Source: Thiotrichales bacterium
Lineage (GTDB): Bacteria > Pseudomonadota > Gammaproteobacteria > Beggiatoales > Beggiatoaceae
Direction of reading: 5' to 3'
Assembly: GCA_016745035.1 (NCBI GenBank)
Contig: JADGDE010000003.1
Span: forward strand, 1 to 64,000
DNA length: 64,000 bases
This document shows, in pieces, positions 34,701-43,454 of the stretch; within the stretch, counting starts at the first letter, position 1, and every line of letters starts with the position of its first letter. A program made the position numbers and the translations under genes. Under the pieces are notes generated by a model, which worked only from the letters and a program-made list of their open reading frames with translations, was not told the origin of the DNA and searched no databases.

Positions 34701-36643
34701 AAGCCCAAGGGCAAAAACTTGAACAGCTAGAGGCGCAACTGAACTTAAGCCAAGGGCAAAAAATCCAACTGAGCCTCACAGCGGATAAACTGCGCCAAGG
34801 TGAGCAAGTGTTGCTGAATAAACTCGGCTTAAAGCTCAAAGGTAAACTAAATAAACACCAACTGACAGCCGATATTGACAGCCCACAAGCGCAAGTTGCT
34901 TTAGCACTTAACGGTGGGGTCAATGACAAACAACAATGGCGCGGACAGATTAACACCTTAAAACTTGAAAGCCCCGAGTTTGATACCTGGCAATTAACCC
35001 AGGCTGTGCCTGTGGAAGCCAGCGCCGAGCAAGCCAAGCTGCAAAACTTTTGCTGGCAAGCACAACAAAGCCAAGCCCAATTTTGCCTTAAAGGTGGCTG
35101 GAGTCCAGTCAAAGGCACACAAGTCAATTTAGACATTGCCAGTTTGCCCTTTACCCTGCTGAAATCGGTCTTGCCTGAGACCACCGAAATTGATGGCGGC
35201 ATTCAAGGCACGGTAAATGCCCGCATCAGCCCTGATGGCAAGCTCAATAATCAAATCGATTTAGAACTGACCCGTGGCGAAGTGCGCTCATGGTTTGCGG
35301 GCGAACAACACCGTTTCCCCTTCCAAGGCGGGACGATTAATCTGAGCATGGATAAAAACGGCACACAAGCGCAAACGGATTTACGCTTTTTAGAACACAG
35401 CCTCATCAAAGGACGTTTACGCCTGCCGCAATTTAAACAACTGAACTTTAATCAAGACCAGCGCCTTGAGGGCAACTTACAGATTCAACTGGCGGACTTG
35501 GGGATTTTACCCAGCCTTGTGCCACAACTAGAAAACACCAGCGGACAGCTCAGCGTTGACTTAACACTCGACGGACAATTGAGCCAGCCAAATATGCGCG
35601 GGCAAGCGGTGCTTAAAGCCGCCAGTGACTTGCCTGTGTTGGGTTTAGAATTACGCGATTTGCACACCTATATCGACGCACAAGGCGAACAAATCCACAT
35701 CTCCGGCGGCGTACAATCCGGCGAGGGCAAAACCGAATGGCAAGGCAATATCAACCTGGTCGAACTCTCCAACTGGCAAGCAGCACTCAGCCTCAAAGGC
35801 GAGCGTTTTACCCTGATGAACAACGACGGCATTCAAGCACTGTTAAATTCGGATTTAAAAATTGAAGCCAATCCCAAAGCCCTCGATATTCAAGGACAAA
35901 TCGCCATTCCAGAGGCAATGATTAGCCCCAATATTGCCGCAATGGGTGGCTTGAGCGATAACGCCGTTGCCGTCTCTGAAGATGCGATTATTATCGACAC
36001 CGACAGCGATACCACCACCAAAAAAGACAAAACCCCAGCGATGAAAATCACCGCCAAAGTCTTGGTGCTATTAAACGAAGATATTATTCTCGATGTTGCC
36101 GACTTTAAGAGCAGCATCGATGGCGCGCTGTTGATTTCCCTGCAAGAAAATGGAGAACTCACAGGCAATGGCGCGGTGCAAATTGTCAACGGCACGTATA
36201 GGGCTTATGGGCAAGACTTAAAAATTCACCAAGGCTTTATTATTTTCCCCGACGTGCCGCTGGCAGACCCGGTGCTGAATATTAAAGCGGTGCGCAAAAT
36301 TCACGGCGACACCAACGAGCCGCCCGTAGAAGAAGCGGGCTTACACATCACCGGCTCCGGTAGCCTGCCTGTGGTCTCGCTGTTCTCCGAGCCAATGACC
36401 GAAGAGGCGAATATTCTCTCTTATATCGTCACCGGCGCAGCTTTGGCGGGCGATGTTAAACGTAGCTCCTTATCCTTGGGCACATACGTCGCCCCGCACA
36501 TTTACGCCAGTTTCGGCTTGGACTTATTCGACCAATCGAAAGAATTTACCGTCCGCTATGACATCAGTAAAAAATGGGGTGTCGATGCCACCGTCGGCGA
36601 CCGCGATTCGGGGGTGGATATTACCTATAGCATCGGGCGTTAG
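31760..36643 (+). CDS. tamB: Translocation and assembly module subunit TamB
   Basis: 1627 residues. An N-terminal signal anchor (VLIIVLLALLLALLM), then a very long beta-groove of repeated units (SLPPS, DLTWQQIQWPL, GTPKAYQLALETQVDG and close relatives). The C-terminal domain (DUF490) ends VRYDISKKWGVDATVGDR and IGR. TamB bridges inner and outer membranes and moves lipids or helps autotransporter assembly. The internal units at about 320-800 are visibly similar to each other. TamA is not adjacent. Longer than E. coli TamB (1259). Confidence 0.93.
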   Translation: MRRWLLSLFLVPIVLIIVLLALLLALLMTDSGLRFLHSQASYWVEGVEVGSSQGNLWQGFELKDIRYDNPQNQVSIALVRLDWDNSRIWDKTFHVNALDAKKIKVVQTGVPAPEPEQPSEPMTELADIELPLAIKLEHIQINDIEIQAPDGKVQRVDEVILSADIDKQLALQNLSIKAPEFSAKAQGEFDLYNPHPLDLTLDWQAQLPENPDLPSLAQGQAQIQGDFEKLSIKHQAQAPLSLNLDVEVRQPLKKLAWQAQIDWQNLRWPLNPEQAAQVESPQGLLQLQGDLNAWQLEGKTAVKGGQVPATALNFVIKGSQTAANIENFHADVLKGTVDLSGDVAWQDKPTAELKLEVAGISIKDYWADWADELGINTELALHFADDKLNITDLNLSLPPSKALAQGQVQVDLSGAEPDIQTDLTWQQIQWPLTGDALAEIATGKLNFTGTPKAYQLALETQVDGESIPAGTWALTGQGDAEKLEDLQLTGKLLEGQLDLTGQAAWAPSPFASLDLASQEIDLTELWADWPAALRLAQNLHLEFADNKLEISDLKISLPPEQTQISGQAQVDLNQEPISLAADLDWQAVQWPLVSSDSPALAELKAGKLSLTGTLDAYQLELNTDINTPELNNAKLRLNAEGDQQQLTQFEVLADLLQGHASIEGTAAWQPELKAQAQVATEGIRLSQFVPELSEERLNTGFAVSFAQQQLKIKELSLNLLPHPLALKGSAEVQLPSKPEQAPQINAALNWKAIQWPLNLPAEEAQVQLPVGQLSFKGTPDDYTVEMDTDVEGKDLPPSQWQALITGNSQQAKIEKIDSQLLAGTLHSAGTVQWQPHLNWDIKLSGKDLNPAEKWAEWPGKLGLNIQTQGQQKQGEALKAEVNIEKIGGKLRDYPLKLTGKLEAGEKGYQVKKLRFNSGDAKLAADLSMDTKERLKGTLDINIADLGQVLPKAKGSIKGKGTIAGTVKDPSAKLNINAKGIKAQGQKLEQLEAQLNLSQGQKIQLSLTADKLRQGEQVLLNKLGLKLKGKLNKHQLTADIDSPQAQVALALNGGVNDKQQWRGQINTLKLESPEFDTWQLTQAVPVEASAEQAKLQNFCWQAQQSQAQFCLKGGWSPVKGTQVNLDIASLPFTLLKSVLPETTEIDGGIQGTVNARISPDGKLNNQIDLELTRGEVRSWFAGEQHRFPFQGGTINLSMDKNGTQAQTDLRFLEHSLIKGRLRLPQFKQLNFNQDQRLEGNLQIQLADLGILPSLVPQLENTSGQLSVDLTLDGQLSQPNMRGQAVLKAASDLPVLGLELRDLHTYIDAQGEQIHISGGVQSGEGKTEWQGNINLVELSNWQAALSLKGERFTLMNNDGIQALLNSDLKIEANPKALDIQGQIAIPEAMISPNIAAMGGLSDNAVAVSEDAIIIDTDSDTTTKKDKTPAMKITAKVLVLLNEDIILDVADFKSSIDGALLISLQENGELTGNGAVQIVNGTYRAYGQDLKIHQGFIIFPDVPLADPVLNIKAVRKIHGDTNEPPVEEAGLHITGSGSLPVVSLFSEPMTEEANILSYIVTGAALAGDVKRSSLSLGTYVAPHIYASFGLDLFDQSKEFTVRYDISKKWGVDATVGDRDSGVDITYSIGR

Positions 36644-37134
36644 TCCTTATGATAAAGAAGAAGGCTAAGTGGTGAAAGACATCACCAATTTGTATACTGA
36701 AACCCCAGAAGTGCAAGGAGGCGAATAACGCGTTATTTAACGAATAAAAGCGCGGAATTAGACCAAAATAGCGGATTTGCAGCAGATTATTCATATTTCG
36801 CATAAACTCTAAGGAAAACTGAGTGAAAATGAGATGATTTGGTGGGTGTCTGGTTTCTCTTATAATATACGACTTAGGTCAAGTCCTAATCGAAAAAACC
36901 ACCCTCTTTCAAAGGATTATTTTTTTTAAAATTTTAATTGCCTAAGGCAAAACCAAACCCGTCTGTTCAAACCCATATTATGAGATAGAAGCCTTAGAGG
37001 TTTAACATTTAAAATGCAAATGATGAATAGTTGATAGCGTTTGCGTACCTTTAGCGCCTCTCGTGTCTTTTGCGTTGAAAATAGATTTCAGAATTGAACA
37101 GCCATTACATATTTAGCCCCTATTGAGATTGCTT
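36644..37134. other. Gene-free stretch between tamB and the Roco gene
   Basis: About 490 AT-rich bases. It holds one dispersed repeat (36808-36860), a short palindrome AATAACGCGTTATT at 36724-36737, and a TATAAT at 36861-36866 without a good -35 box. An 18-codon frame at about 36671 starting GTGAAAGACATC is too short to call. Confidence 0.5.
36808..36860 (+). repeat. Dispersed repeat, copy 2 (TAAGGAAAACTGA...GGTGTC)
   Basis: Same block order as 387-440: TAAGGAAAACTGA, GAAAA, GAGATGATTT, GGGTGTC. Both copies are in intergenic DNA and lie in the same orientation. Confidence 0.45.
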
Positions 37135-40100
37135 GTGACTGCCAAACATATCCTCGAAAAAATACAAAAAAACCAAGCTGAGCAAGAGAGCGTGCTGGAT
37201 TTGCGCGGTCAATCGCTGCGCCAAATCCCCGAACAAGTCCGTGAGCTAAGCCACTTAAAACAACTGTTATTAGCCGATAACCAGATCCAAAGCCTGCCTT
37301 CGTGGCTTTCAGAGTTAAAAAACGTAGACTTTATCCAACTGAACATGAACCCGTTGCATGATGTCGGTGCAGTAGAAAATTTAGTGCTGGATTGGGGCGT
37401 GTGGTGGCGTTTGCGCCAAAGTGGCAAGCTCAGCGATGTGCAAATCGCCGGCTTGTGGCTGCGTTGGGAAGAGGGGGATATGTTAGAGGCTGCACTGGCT
37501 TTGCCCTTGCGTTGGTTGGACTTGAGTGATCAGCGTTTGCGCTCAGTGCCGGATAGGGTTTGTCAATGTGAAAAACTGCAAATACTGTACCTCAATAACA
37601 ATAAACTTAGCATTTTGCCAGCGGAAATCGGGCAACTGCAAAACCTCTCGCAGCTAAATCTCTTTAATAATCAACTCAGCACCCTGCCAGCGGAAATCGG
37701 GCAACTGCAAAACCTCTCGCAGCTTTACCTCAGCAGCAATAAGTTCAGCACCCTGCCAGCGGAAATCGGGCAACTGCAAAATCTCTCGCAGCTTGACCTC
37801 CGCAGCAATAAGTTCAGCACCCTGCCAGCGGAAATCGGGCAACTGCAAAACCTCTCGCAGCTTTACCTCAGCAGCAATCAGTTCAGCACCCTGCCAGCGG
37901 AAATCGGGCAACTGCAAAACCTCTCGCAGCTTGACCTCAGCAGCAATCAGTTCAGCACCCTGCCAGCACAAATCGGGCAACTGCAAAACCTCTCACAGCT
38001 TTACCTCAGCAGCAATAAGTTCAGCACCCTGCCAGCGGAAATCGGGCAACTGCAAAACCTCTCGCTGCTTTACCTCCGCAGCAATCAGTTCAGCACCCTG
38101 CCAGCGGAAATCGGGCAACTGCAAAACCTCTCGCAGCTTTACCTCAGCAACAATCAGTTCAGCACCCTGCCAGCGGAAATCGGGCAACTGCAAAACCTCT
38201 CGCAGCTTTGCCTCGGCAGCAATAAGTTCAGCATCCTGCCAGCGGAAATCGGGCAACTGCAAAACCTCTCGCTGCTTGTCCTTATAGACAACGAACTCAG
38301 CACCCTGCCAGCACAAATCGGGCAACTGCAAAACCTCTCGCAGCTTGACCTCGGCAGCAATCAGTTCAGCACCCTGCCAGCGGAAATCGGGCAACTGCAA
38401 AACCTCTCGCTGCTTGACCTCAGCAGCAATCAGTTCAGCACCCTGCCAGCGGAAATCGGGCAACTGCAAAACCTCTCGCTGCTTCACCTCAAAAATAATG
38501 GCCTCAGCACCCTGCCAGCACAAATAGGGCAACTGCAAAACCTCTCGCAGCTTTACCTCGGCAACAATAAGTTCAGCACCCTGCCAGCACAAATCGGGCA
38601 ACTGCAAAACCTCTCGCAGCTTTACCTCGGGCATAATGGTCTCAGCACCCTGCCAGCACAAATCGGGCAACTGCAAAACCTCTCGCTGCTTGACCTCAGC
38701 AGCAATCAGTTCAGCACCCTGCCAGCGGAAATCGGGCAACTGCAAAACCTCTCGCAGCTTTACCTCGGGCATAATGGTCTCAGCACCCTGCCAGCGGAAA
38801 TCGGGCAACTACAAAACCTCTCGCTGCTTGACCTCAGCAGCAATCAGTTCAGCACCCTGCCAGCGGAAATCGGGCAACTGCATGATCTACGCGCCTTAGC
38901 CCTAAAAGATAATCCTTTAGAAAAACCACCTCTTGCCTCGCTTGATCCAGAAGATCTTTCAATTGGTGGTTATTTTTTGGAAGGCGCTGTCAATATCAGC
39001 AAACTACGCATCTGGCTCCGTGATGCCGCCGCCCAAAACTTAGAGCCAATTTACGAAGCCAAAACATTGATTATCGGCGAAGGTGGCGCAGGCAAAACCA
39101 GCTTGGCATGGCGTTTAATCAAACCCGATGGACAGATGCCCAACGAAGAGCAAAGCACCGAGGGCATTGATATTTGGCAAAAGGATTTAGACTGCTTGCT
39201 TGAGGGGAAAAGACAAAACTTGCGTTTAAATATCTGGGATTTTGGCGGTCAAGACATTTACCACGCCACCCACCAGTTTTTCCTCAGTCACAATGCCTTA
39301 TATATTTTGGTCGCCGATACCCGCCGTGATGATACTGACTTTTATTGGTGGCTGAGCATTGTTGAGAAACTTGGCGGCGATAGTCCGGTGTTATTGGTCA
39401 AAAACGAGCGTGATGAGCGGCTAGTTCATATCGACGAAGGTAGTTTACGCAAACGCTTTGCCCATCTGAAAAACATTCTTTCCAGTAATTTAGCCACAAA
39501 ACGCGGTTTGGATGAGATTGTCAGCGATATCCGTCACCATGCCAGCCAGCTAAAGCATGTCGGCGAGCTATACCCCAAACTGTGGAAACAAGTACGCGAA
39601 GCCTTGGAGCAGCACCCCAAGCCCCATATTACTTGGGATGAATATATCAAGATTTGCTGTGATATTGGCTTGCAAGAGGACTCTGCCAGCGCTTTGATGA
39701 CTTTGCTACATAACCTCGGCGTGTGTTTGTATTTTGAAGATGTGCCCTTATTGGCAAAAACGGTGATACTGAAACCGACATGGGCAACCGAGGCGGTGTA
39801 TCGGGTGCTGGATGACCGCGAAGTACAAATGCAAACCGGATATTTTACGCTGGCAGATGTGCAGCGGATTTGGCAAACCCAGAAAAAGATGCGCCAAAGC
39901 CGTTTTGCTGATTGTCTGCTCCAGCATGAATGGCAGCCTGAGGATTATAAGCATATGCACCACGAGTTGCTGGCGATGATGCAAAAGTTTGAATTGTGCT
40001 ACAGCTTACCCAACGAAGAGGGCTATATCGCCCCGTCTTTATTGCAAAAAGACAGCAAACAAGGCAGTTATGATTTCCCCGACGGCGGCTTGTTAATTTT

Positions 40101-40965
40101 GTACGGTTACAGCGGTTTTATGCCCAAGGGTTTAACCGGACATTTATTGGTGCGCCGTTTTCAGTGGATTGAAGAAGCCCGCACCCGCGCTTGGCGTTAT
40201 GGCGCAGTCTTAGACCATGACAATACTCGCGCAGAAATCATCGAAGACCGTGAACGGCGCGAATTTAGCCTGCGCTTGGTGGGGATGAATTGTCGCGATA
40301 TGGCAACGGTGTTGATGGATGAGATGGCGACGATTCACAAGCGTTTTAAGGGCTTGGATTTTAAGGTCTCGATTCCTTGTCAATGTGGTCAAAAACCAGA
40401 AGGGCGTTTTGATTTAGACTATTTACGCAGGGCTATCTATAAACAAAAACCTGCCTCTTGCCCTGAATGTTTTGATAGCTGTGATGCCGAGCAAATCTTA
40501 AACGGGGTTTTCACGCCCAACGGTCTAAGAAAATTCCAAGCTCAACCATCAAATTTTAGTAGCAATGAAGAGAGAACTATGATGAGCGTAGAAAAACCCA
40601 CGGGACACACAAATATTAATATTAACGCAGGCGGTGATGTCAGTATCGGTGATGATTTTACTGGCGGCGCTAAAACCACCATCGACAGCTATAACAACAA
40701 CGCCCCTGAATCCCTTGTCAGCTTGTTACAACAACTAAGCGAGAGTTTAGCCACAGCACAGCAAACCACCGATGTGGAGACCGCCAAAGCCATCGCAGAA
40801 CAAATGCACAATGCTGCAAAAGCCGATAAACCTAACAAGGGCTTTTTAAACATTACTGTCAAAGGTTTATTGGAGGCGACAAAAACCGTCGTCGGTATTG
40901 TCCCGAATGCATTTAAAATTGCCACGCTAATCAAGCAAGTATTAGATGAAGAGGAAAAGGGATAA
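37135..40965 (+). CDS. Roco protein: LRR array, Roc GTPase, COR domain
   Basis: About 1276 residues from GTG 37135 (TTG 37123 and 37129 are also in frame; GAG precedes by seven bases). Two or three divergent LRRs, then 18 near-identical 23-residue LRRs of the form LPAEIGQLQNLSxLxLxxNx and one degenerate cap (LHDLRALALKDNPL). The Roc GTPase has P-loop GEGGAGKTS at about 650 and switch II WDFGGQDIYHATHQFFL; the NKxD motif is altered to KNERDE. COR follows (about 820-1080), then a cysteine cluster CQCGQ...CPEC and a tail with GGDVSIGDDFTGGAK. Roco proteins are dimeric signalling GTPases; the LRR side is the likely sensor. Its stop codon lies inside a dispersed hairpin repeat. Confidence 0.92.
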   Translation: MTAKHILEKIQKNQAEQESVLDLRGQSLRQIPEQVRELSHLKQLLLADNQIQSLPSWLSELKNVDFIQLNMNPLHDVGAVENLVLDWGVWWRLRQSGKLSDVQIAGLWLRWEEGDMLEAALALPLRWLDLSDQRLRSVPDRVCQCEKLQILYLNNNKLSILPAEIGQLQNLSQLNLFNNQLSTLPAEIGQLQNLSQLYLSSNKFSTLPAEIGQLQNLSQLDLRSNKFSTLPAEIGQLQNLSQLYLSSNQFSTLPAEIGQLQNLSQLDLSSNQFSTLPAQIGQLQNLSQLYLSSNKFSTLPAEIGQLQNLSLLYLRSNQFSTLPAEIGQLQNLSQLYLSNNQFSTLPAEIGQLQNLSQLCLGSNKFSILPAEIGQLQNLSLLVLIDNELSTLPAQIGQLQNLSQLDLGSNQFSTLPAEIGQLQNLSLLDLSSNQFSTLPAEIGQLQNLSLLHLKNNGLSTLPAQIGQLQNLSQLYLGNNKFSTLPAQIGQLQNLSQLYLGHNGLSTLPAQIGQLQNLSLLDLSSNQFSTLPAEIGQLQNLSQLYLGHNGLSTLPAEIGQLQNLSLLDLSSNQFSTLPAEIGQLHDLRALALKDNPLEKPPLASLDPEDLSIGGYFLEGAVNISKLRIWLRDAAAQNLEPIYEAKTLIIGEGGAGKTSLAWRLIKPDGQMPNEEQSTEGIDIWQKDLDCLLEGKRQNLRLNIWDFGGQDIYHATHQFFLSHNALYILVADTRRDDTDFYWWLSIVEKLGGDSPVLLVKNERDERLVHIDEGSLRKRFAHLKNILSSNLATKRGLDEIVSDIRHHASQLKHVGELYPKLWKQVREALEQHPKPHITWDEYIKICCDIGLQEDSASALMTLLHNLGVCLYFEDVPLLAKTVILKPTWATEAVYRVLDDREVQMQTGYFTLADVQRIWQTQKKMRQSRFADCLLQHEWQPEDYKHMHHELLAMMQKFELCYSLPNEEGYIAPSLLQKDSKQGSYDFPDGGLLILYGYSGFMPKGLTGHLLVRRFQWIEEARTRAWRYGAVLDHDNTRAEIIEDRERREFSLRLVGMNCRDMATVLMDEMATIHKRFKGLDFKVSIPCQCGQKPEGRFDLDYLRRAIYKQKPASCPECFDSCDAEQILNGVFTPNGLRKFQAQPSNFSSNEERTMMSVEKPTGHTNININAGGDVSIGDDFTGGAKTTIDSYNNNAPESLVSLLQQLSESLATAQQTTDVETAKAIAEQMHNAAKADKPNKGFLNITVKGLLEATKTVVGIVPNAFKIATLIKQVLDEEEKG
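37612..38883 (+). repeat. 69-bp tandem repeat array encoding LRRs
   Basis: Eighteen consecutive in-frame 69-base units share CTGCCAGCGGAAATCGGGCA and AACCTCTCGC nearly without change. Differences cluster at codons for the x positions of LxLxxNx and at CAG/CTG (Q or L) just before. The array keeps other frames open because 69 is a multiple of three. Confidence 0.92.
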
Positions 40966-40995
40966 CACCTCTTGGAGGGGTGTTATCCCTAGACC
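40960..40995 (-). repeat. GGATAACACC hairpin repeat, copy 2
   Basis: GGATAACACC (40960-40969) pairs with GGTGTTATCC (40979-40988), followed by CTAGACC. Reverse complement matches 1916-1951 including the GGTCTA flank. The TAA stop of the Roco gene (40963-40965) is part of the left arm, so the repeat inserted at, or created, the gene end. Confidence 0.65.
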
Positions 40996-41054
40996 CCGCC
41001 ATGTAAAGCACAGTTTTTCCCTTAAGTCTCTAGTCATTCTGCTAACGCATATGC

Positions 41055-41083
41055 CAGACAAATGGCTTTAATCCGTTTATAAT
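41055..41083 (+). promoter_or_regulatory. Probable sigma70 promoter of ribH-nusB
   Basis: CAGACA (41055-41060) and TATAAT (41078-41083) are 17 bases apart; the -10 is perfect and the -35 matches four of six. It lies 35 bases ahead of the ribH ATG. No FMN riboswitch is seen in this short leader. Confidence 0.5.
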
Positions 41084-41118
41084 ACGCCGTTGATTTATCG
41101 TTTCTTTAGGAATACAAC

Positions 41119-41607
41119 ATGTCTAATTACCTCACGGTAGAAGGGAATTTTACCGCCGCCGATCAAGAAGGTGTGCAATATGCAATCGTCGTCGCGCGTT
41201 TCAACAGTTTTGTGGTTGAGAGCTTGCTTGAGGGGACGCTTGATACCTTAAAACGTCATGGTATTGCAGAAGAAGCGGTAACGGTGATTCGTGTCCCTGG
41301 TGCGTATGAAATCCCTATCGCGACTCAACGTTTGGCAATGACCAAACAATACGATGCGATCATTGCTTTGGGTGCAGTGATTCGTGGCGGTACACCGCAC
41401 TTTGATTATGTCGCCGGTGAGTGTGTTAAAGGTTTATCACAAGTAGGTTTACAGTTTAATGTGCCTGTGACTTTCGGTGTTTTGACCGTTGATACCATTG
41501 AGCAAGCCATTGAACGTTCTGGTACTAAAGCGGGTAATAAAGGTGCTGAAGCGGCTTTATCTGCGATTGAAATGGTCAGTTTATTGCGCCAATTACCCCA
41601 TGGGTAA
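41119..41607 (+). CDS. ribH: 6,7-dimethyl-8-ribityllumazine synthase
   Basis: 162 residues. Signatures: [50 protein letters not shown] and [15 protein letters not shown]. It joins the ribitylaminouracil and dihydroxybutanone phosphate moieties in riboflavin synthesis and assembles as pentamers or 60-mers. ATG follows TTAGGAATACAAC. Overlaps nusB by eight bases, a common gammaproteobacterial pair. Confidence 0.96.
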   Translation: MSNYLTVEGNFTAADQEGVQYAIVVARFNSFVVESLLEGTLDTLKRHGIAEEAVTVIRVPGAYEIPIATQRLAMTKQYDAIIALGAVIRGGTPHFDYVAGECVKGLSQVGLQFNVPVTFGVLTVDTIEQAIERSGTKAGNKGAEAALSAIEMVSLLRQLPHG

Positions 41608-42031
41608 GCCTGCAGTTAATGCCCGAACGTTTGCGCGTGAGCGTATTATTCAAGCCTTATATCAATGGCAACTTAACGGTGAACATTTAGAGGATATTCA
41701 TCGTATAGAAAGCCAGTTTATGCAGGAGCAAGACATGCAGCGGGTGGATAAGAGCTATTTCAAAAAATTGTTGTTAGCGATTCCAACGCATGTCGAAAAT
41801 TTAGATCAGCGCTTATCAGAATTTGTTGATAGACCTGTGGCACAATTGACACCGATTGAGCTGGCTATTTTGCGTTTGGGTGCTTATGAATTGTTAGAAA
41901 CCAATGTGCCGTTTCGGGTGGCTATTAATGAAGCGGTTGAGTTAGCCAAACGCTTTGGTGCGGATAAAAGCCACCGTTATGTCAATGGGGTTTTAGATAA
42001 ATTGGCACAAACTAAAGTCAAATCGTCTTAG
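41600..42031 (+). CDS. nusB: Transcription antitermination factor NusB
   Basis: 143 residues from ATG 41600 (the frame is open further upstream inside ribH). All-helical Nus[35 protein letters not shown], and [27 protein letters not shown]. With NusE it binds boxA RNA for rRNA antitermination. The overlap with ribH indicates coupled translation. Confidence 0.95.
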   Translation: MGKPAVNARTFARERIIQALYQWQLNGEHLEDIHRIESQFMQEQDMQRVDKSYFKKLLLAIPTHVENLDQRLSEFVDRPVAQLTPIELAILRLGAYELLETNVPFRVAINEAVELAKRFGADKSHRYVNGVLDKLAQTKVKSS

Positions 42032-42037
42032 GGGATT

Positions 42038-42295
42038 ATGATGCTGGGTTTACCGAAATTATTGTTGCTATTGGTATTGGCATGGTTAGCTTGGCGTGTG
42101 TACAAGCGTTGGCAAACTCAGCGTTTATCGTTACCGAAAACGCAAAAACCCGGGCAGCCCCCAGCAAGCAGTAGCGAAGACATGGTGCGTTGTCGTCAAT
42201 GTCAGGTATTTTTCCCGGCATCACAAGCCATTTACGCTCAAGGTGATAGTTTTTGTTGTGAGGCACATCGCAAACAGTTTTTAAGCGACACTTAA
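42038..42295 (+). CDS. PP0621-family small membrane-anchored zinc-ribbon protein
   Basis: 85 residues. One N-terminal membrane segment (LPKLLLLLVLAWLAWRVY), a basic and proline-rich linker, then CRQCQ...CCEAH, a treble-clef-like cysteine pattern typical of the PP0621 family. TAGGGGATT precedes the ATG, six bases after the nusB stop. Function unknown; conserved near envelope and signalling genes in gammaproteobacteria. Confidence 0.75.
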   Translation: MMLGLPKLLLLLVLAWLAWRVYKRWQTQRLSLPKTQKPGQPPASSSEDMVRCRQCQVFFPASQAIYAQGDSFCCEAHRKQFLSDT

Positions 42296-42361
42296 ATGCC
42301 TTTGGCACGGCATGAATCCTGCTAAAATTCAGCGTATCTTTCAGTCTAAAGAGAAACCCGC

Positions 42362-43327
42362 ATGAAGCATTCTATTTTTTCTCCCTATTTACGTTATCTG
42401 GGTATCGCTGGTTTATTGTGTTTAAGCCCGGTTCATGCTGAAACCTATGTGGAACATTTGCCGCTGGATTGCCGCTCGGAAAATAATCTGATCAGCGATG
42501 CTTGTTTGCAACAAGATTATCAAAGAGCGGATGCCAATTTGAACCGCATCTATAAACAAATTGTGCGCAATTCTACCGTCGGCAACCACATTCGCCCACC
42601 ACAACGGGCTTGGGTCAGCTTTCGAGATGCACATTGTAGTGCTTGGCAAGCCAAAAAAAACCATGTCAGCCCAGAGGCAAGTCGTAATCATTGTTTGACG
42701 ATTTTAACCAATGAGCGTTTGTATACCTTGCAAAACCATATTTTAGCGCAGCGTCCTTATCCTGCTGGGAATTTTTCTGCGCAGGATTTACGTTTGAACC
42801 AGGTTTATAAAACCTATAAATCCAATTTAAATGCCTTGGATAAAGAGCGTTTACTCAGAGCACAGCGCGCATGGCTGACCTTTCGTGATGCCAGTTGCCC
42901 TACTAAGCAAACCCAATGTTTAGCTTACTTTACCCGTTATCGCGTGTCGGGTTTACAACAATTGTACGCGCAACGCACCAGTGTGCCCATTAGCTCGAAT
43001 AACAATGAGGATGCAGTTGCGACAGCGAATCTAAACCCTAATTTAGCCATGAATTTGCTCGGTATTTGGAAGCAACAACAATCGGGGAATGAAGAGACTT
43101 TATTGGAGTTTGGTATTCGTAATGGCGTGCACCATTATCTGTTACGTTTAGATAATTTGCCCTTTGAAGCCGGACAATGGTTGCTTCAGGGGCAAACCTT
43201 AAGTTTGGTTGATAGCGATGGCACAGAGCGACATTTGTATCGTAACGTCAACATTCAACGCGGTTTTTTAACCATGACCACTAGCAATGGGGATACGTTA
43301 AGTTATCAGCGAGTGGGTGCAAATTAA
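42362..43327 (+). CDS. Periplasmic protein with two LprI-like (DUF1311) domains
   Basis: 321 residues. Signal peptide to about 26 (GLLCLSPVHAE). Two copies of the LprI domain: ANLNRIYKQIV with PPQRAWVSFRDAHCSAW, and LNQVYKTYKSNL with RAQRAWLTFRDASCPTK. The C-terminal beta domain (from about 225, GIWKQQQSGNEE) is unassigned. LprI proteins inhibit lysozyme; for this copy that is an inference from family. Confidence 0.75.
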   Translation: MKHSIFSPYLRYLGIAGLLCLSPVHAETYVEHLPLDCRSENNLISDACLQQDYQRADANLNRIYKQIVRNSTVGNHIRPPQRAWVSFRDAHCSAWQAKKNHVSPEASRNHCLTILTNERLYTLQNHILAQRPYPAGNFSAQDLRLNQVYKTYKSNLNALDKERLLRAQRAWLTFRDASCPTKQTQCLAYFTRYRVSGLQQLYAQRTSVPISSNNNEDAVATANLNPNLAMNLLGIWKQQQSGNEETLLEFGIRNGVHHYLLRLDNLPFEAGQWLLQGQTLSLVDSDGTERHLYRNVNIQRGFLTMTTSNGDTLSYQRVGAN

Positions 43328-43454
43328 TCTTAAGACTGGTATATTAGTAGATGCTAATATAATTCTGAGTTTAATCGGGCGGGTGATGGGCTTTGTCGAG
43401 AAGCCTAACACTGCCCTATTGAACTGGTCTTGATGAATATCTCTAACGCTGAAT

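Noticed and set aside
37793-38808. Long open frames on both strands inside the LRR array (164 codons plus, 271 codons minus)
   Set aside because: They are a by-product of a 69-bp repeat with no stop codon in those frames. They have repetitive composition and no ribosome site, and the Roco frame explains the sequence.
40579-40965. Separate small gene at the end of the Roco frame (ATG ATG AGC at 40579)
   Set aside because: The frame is continuous with COR and the preceding cysteine cluster, with no ribosome site before the ATG.
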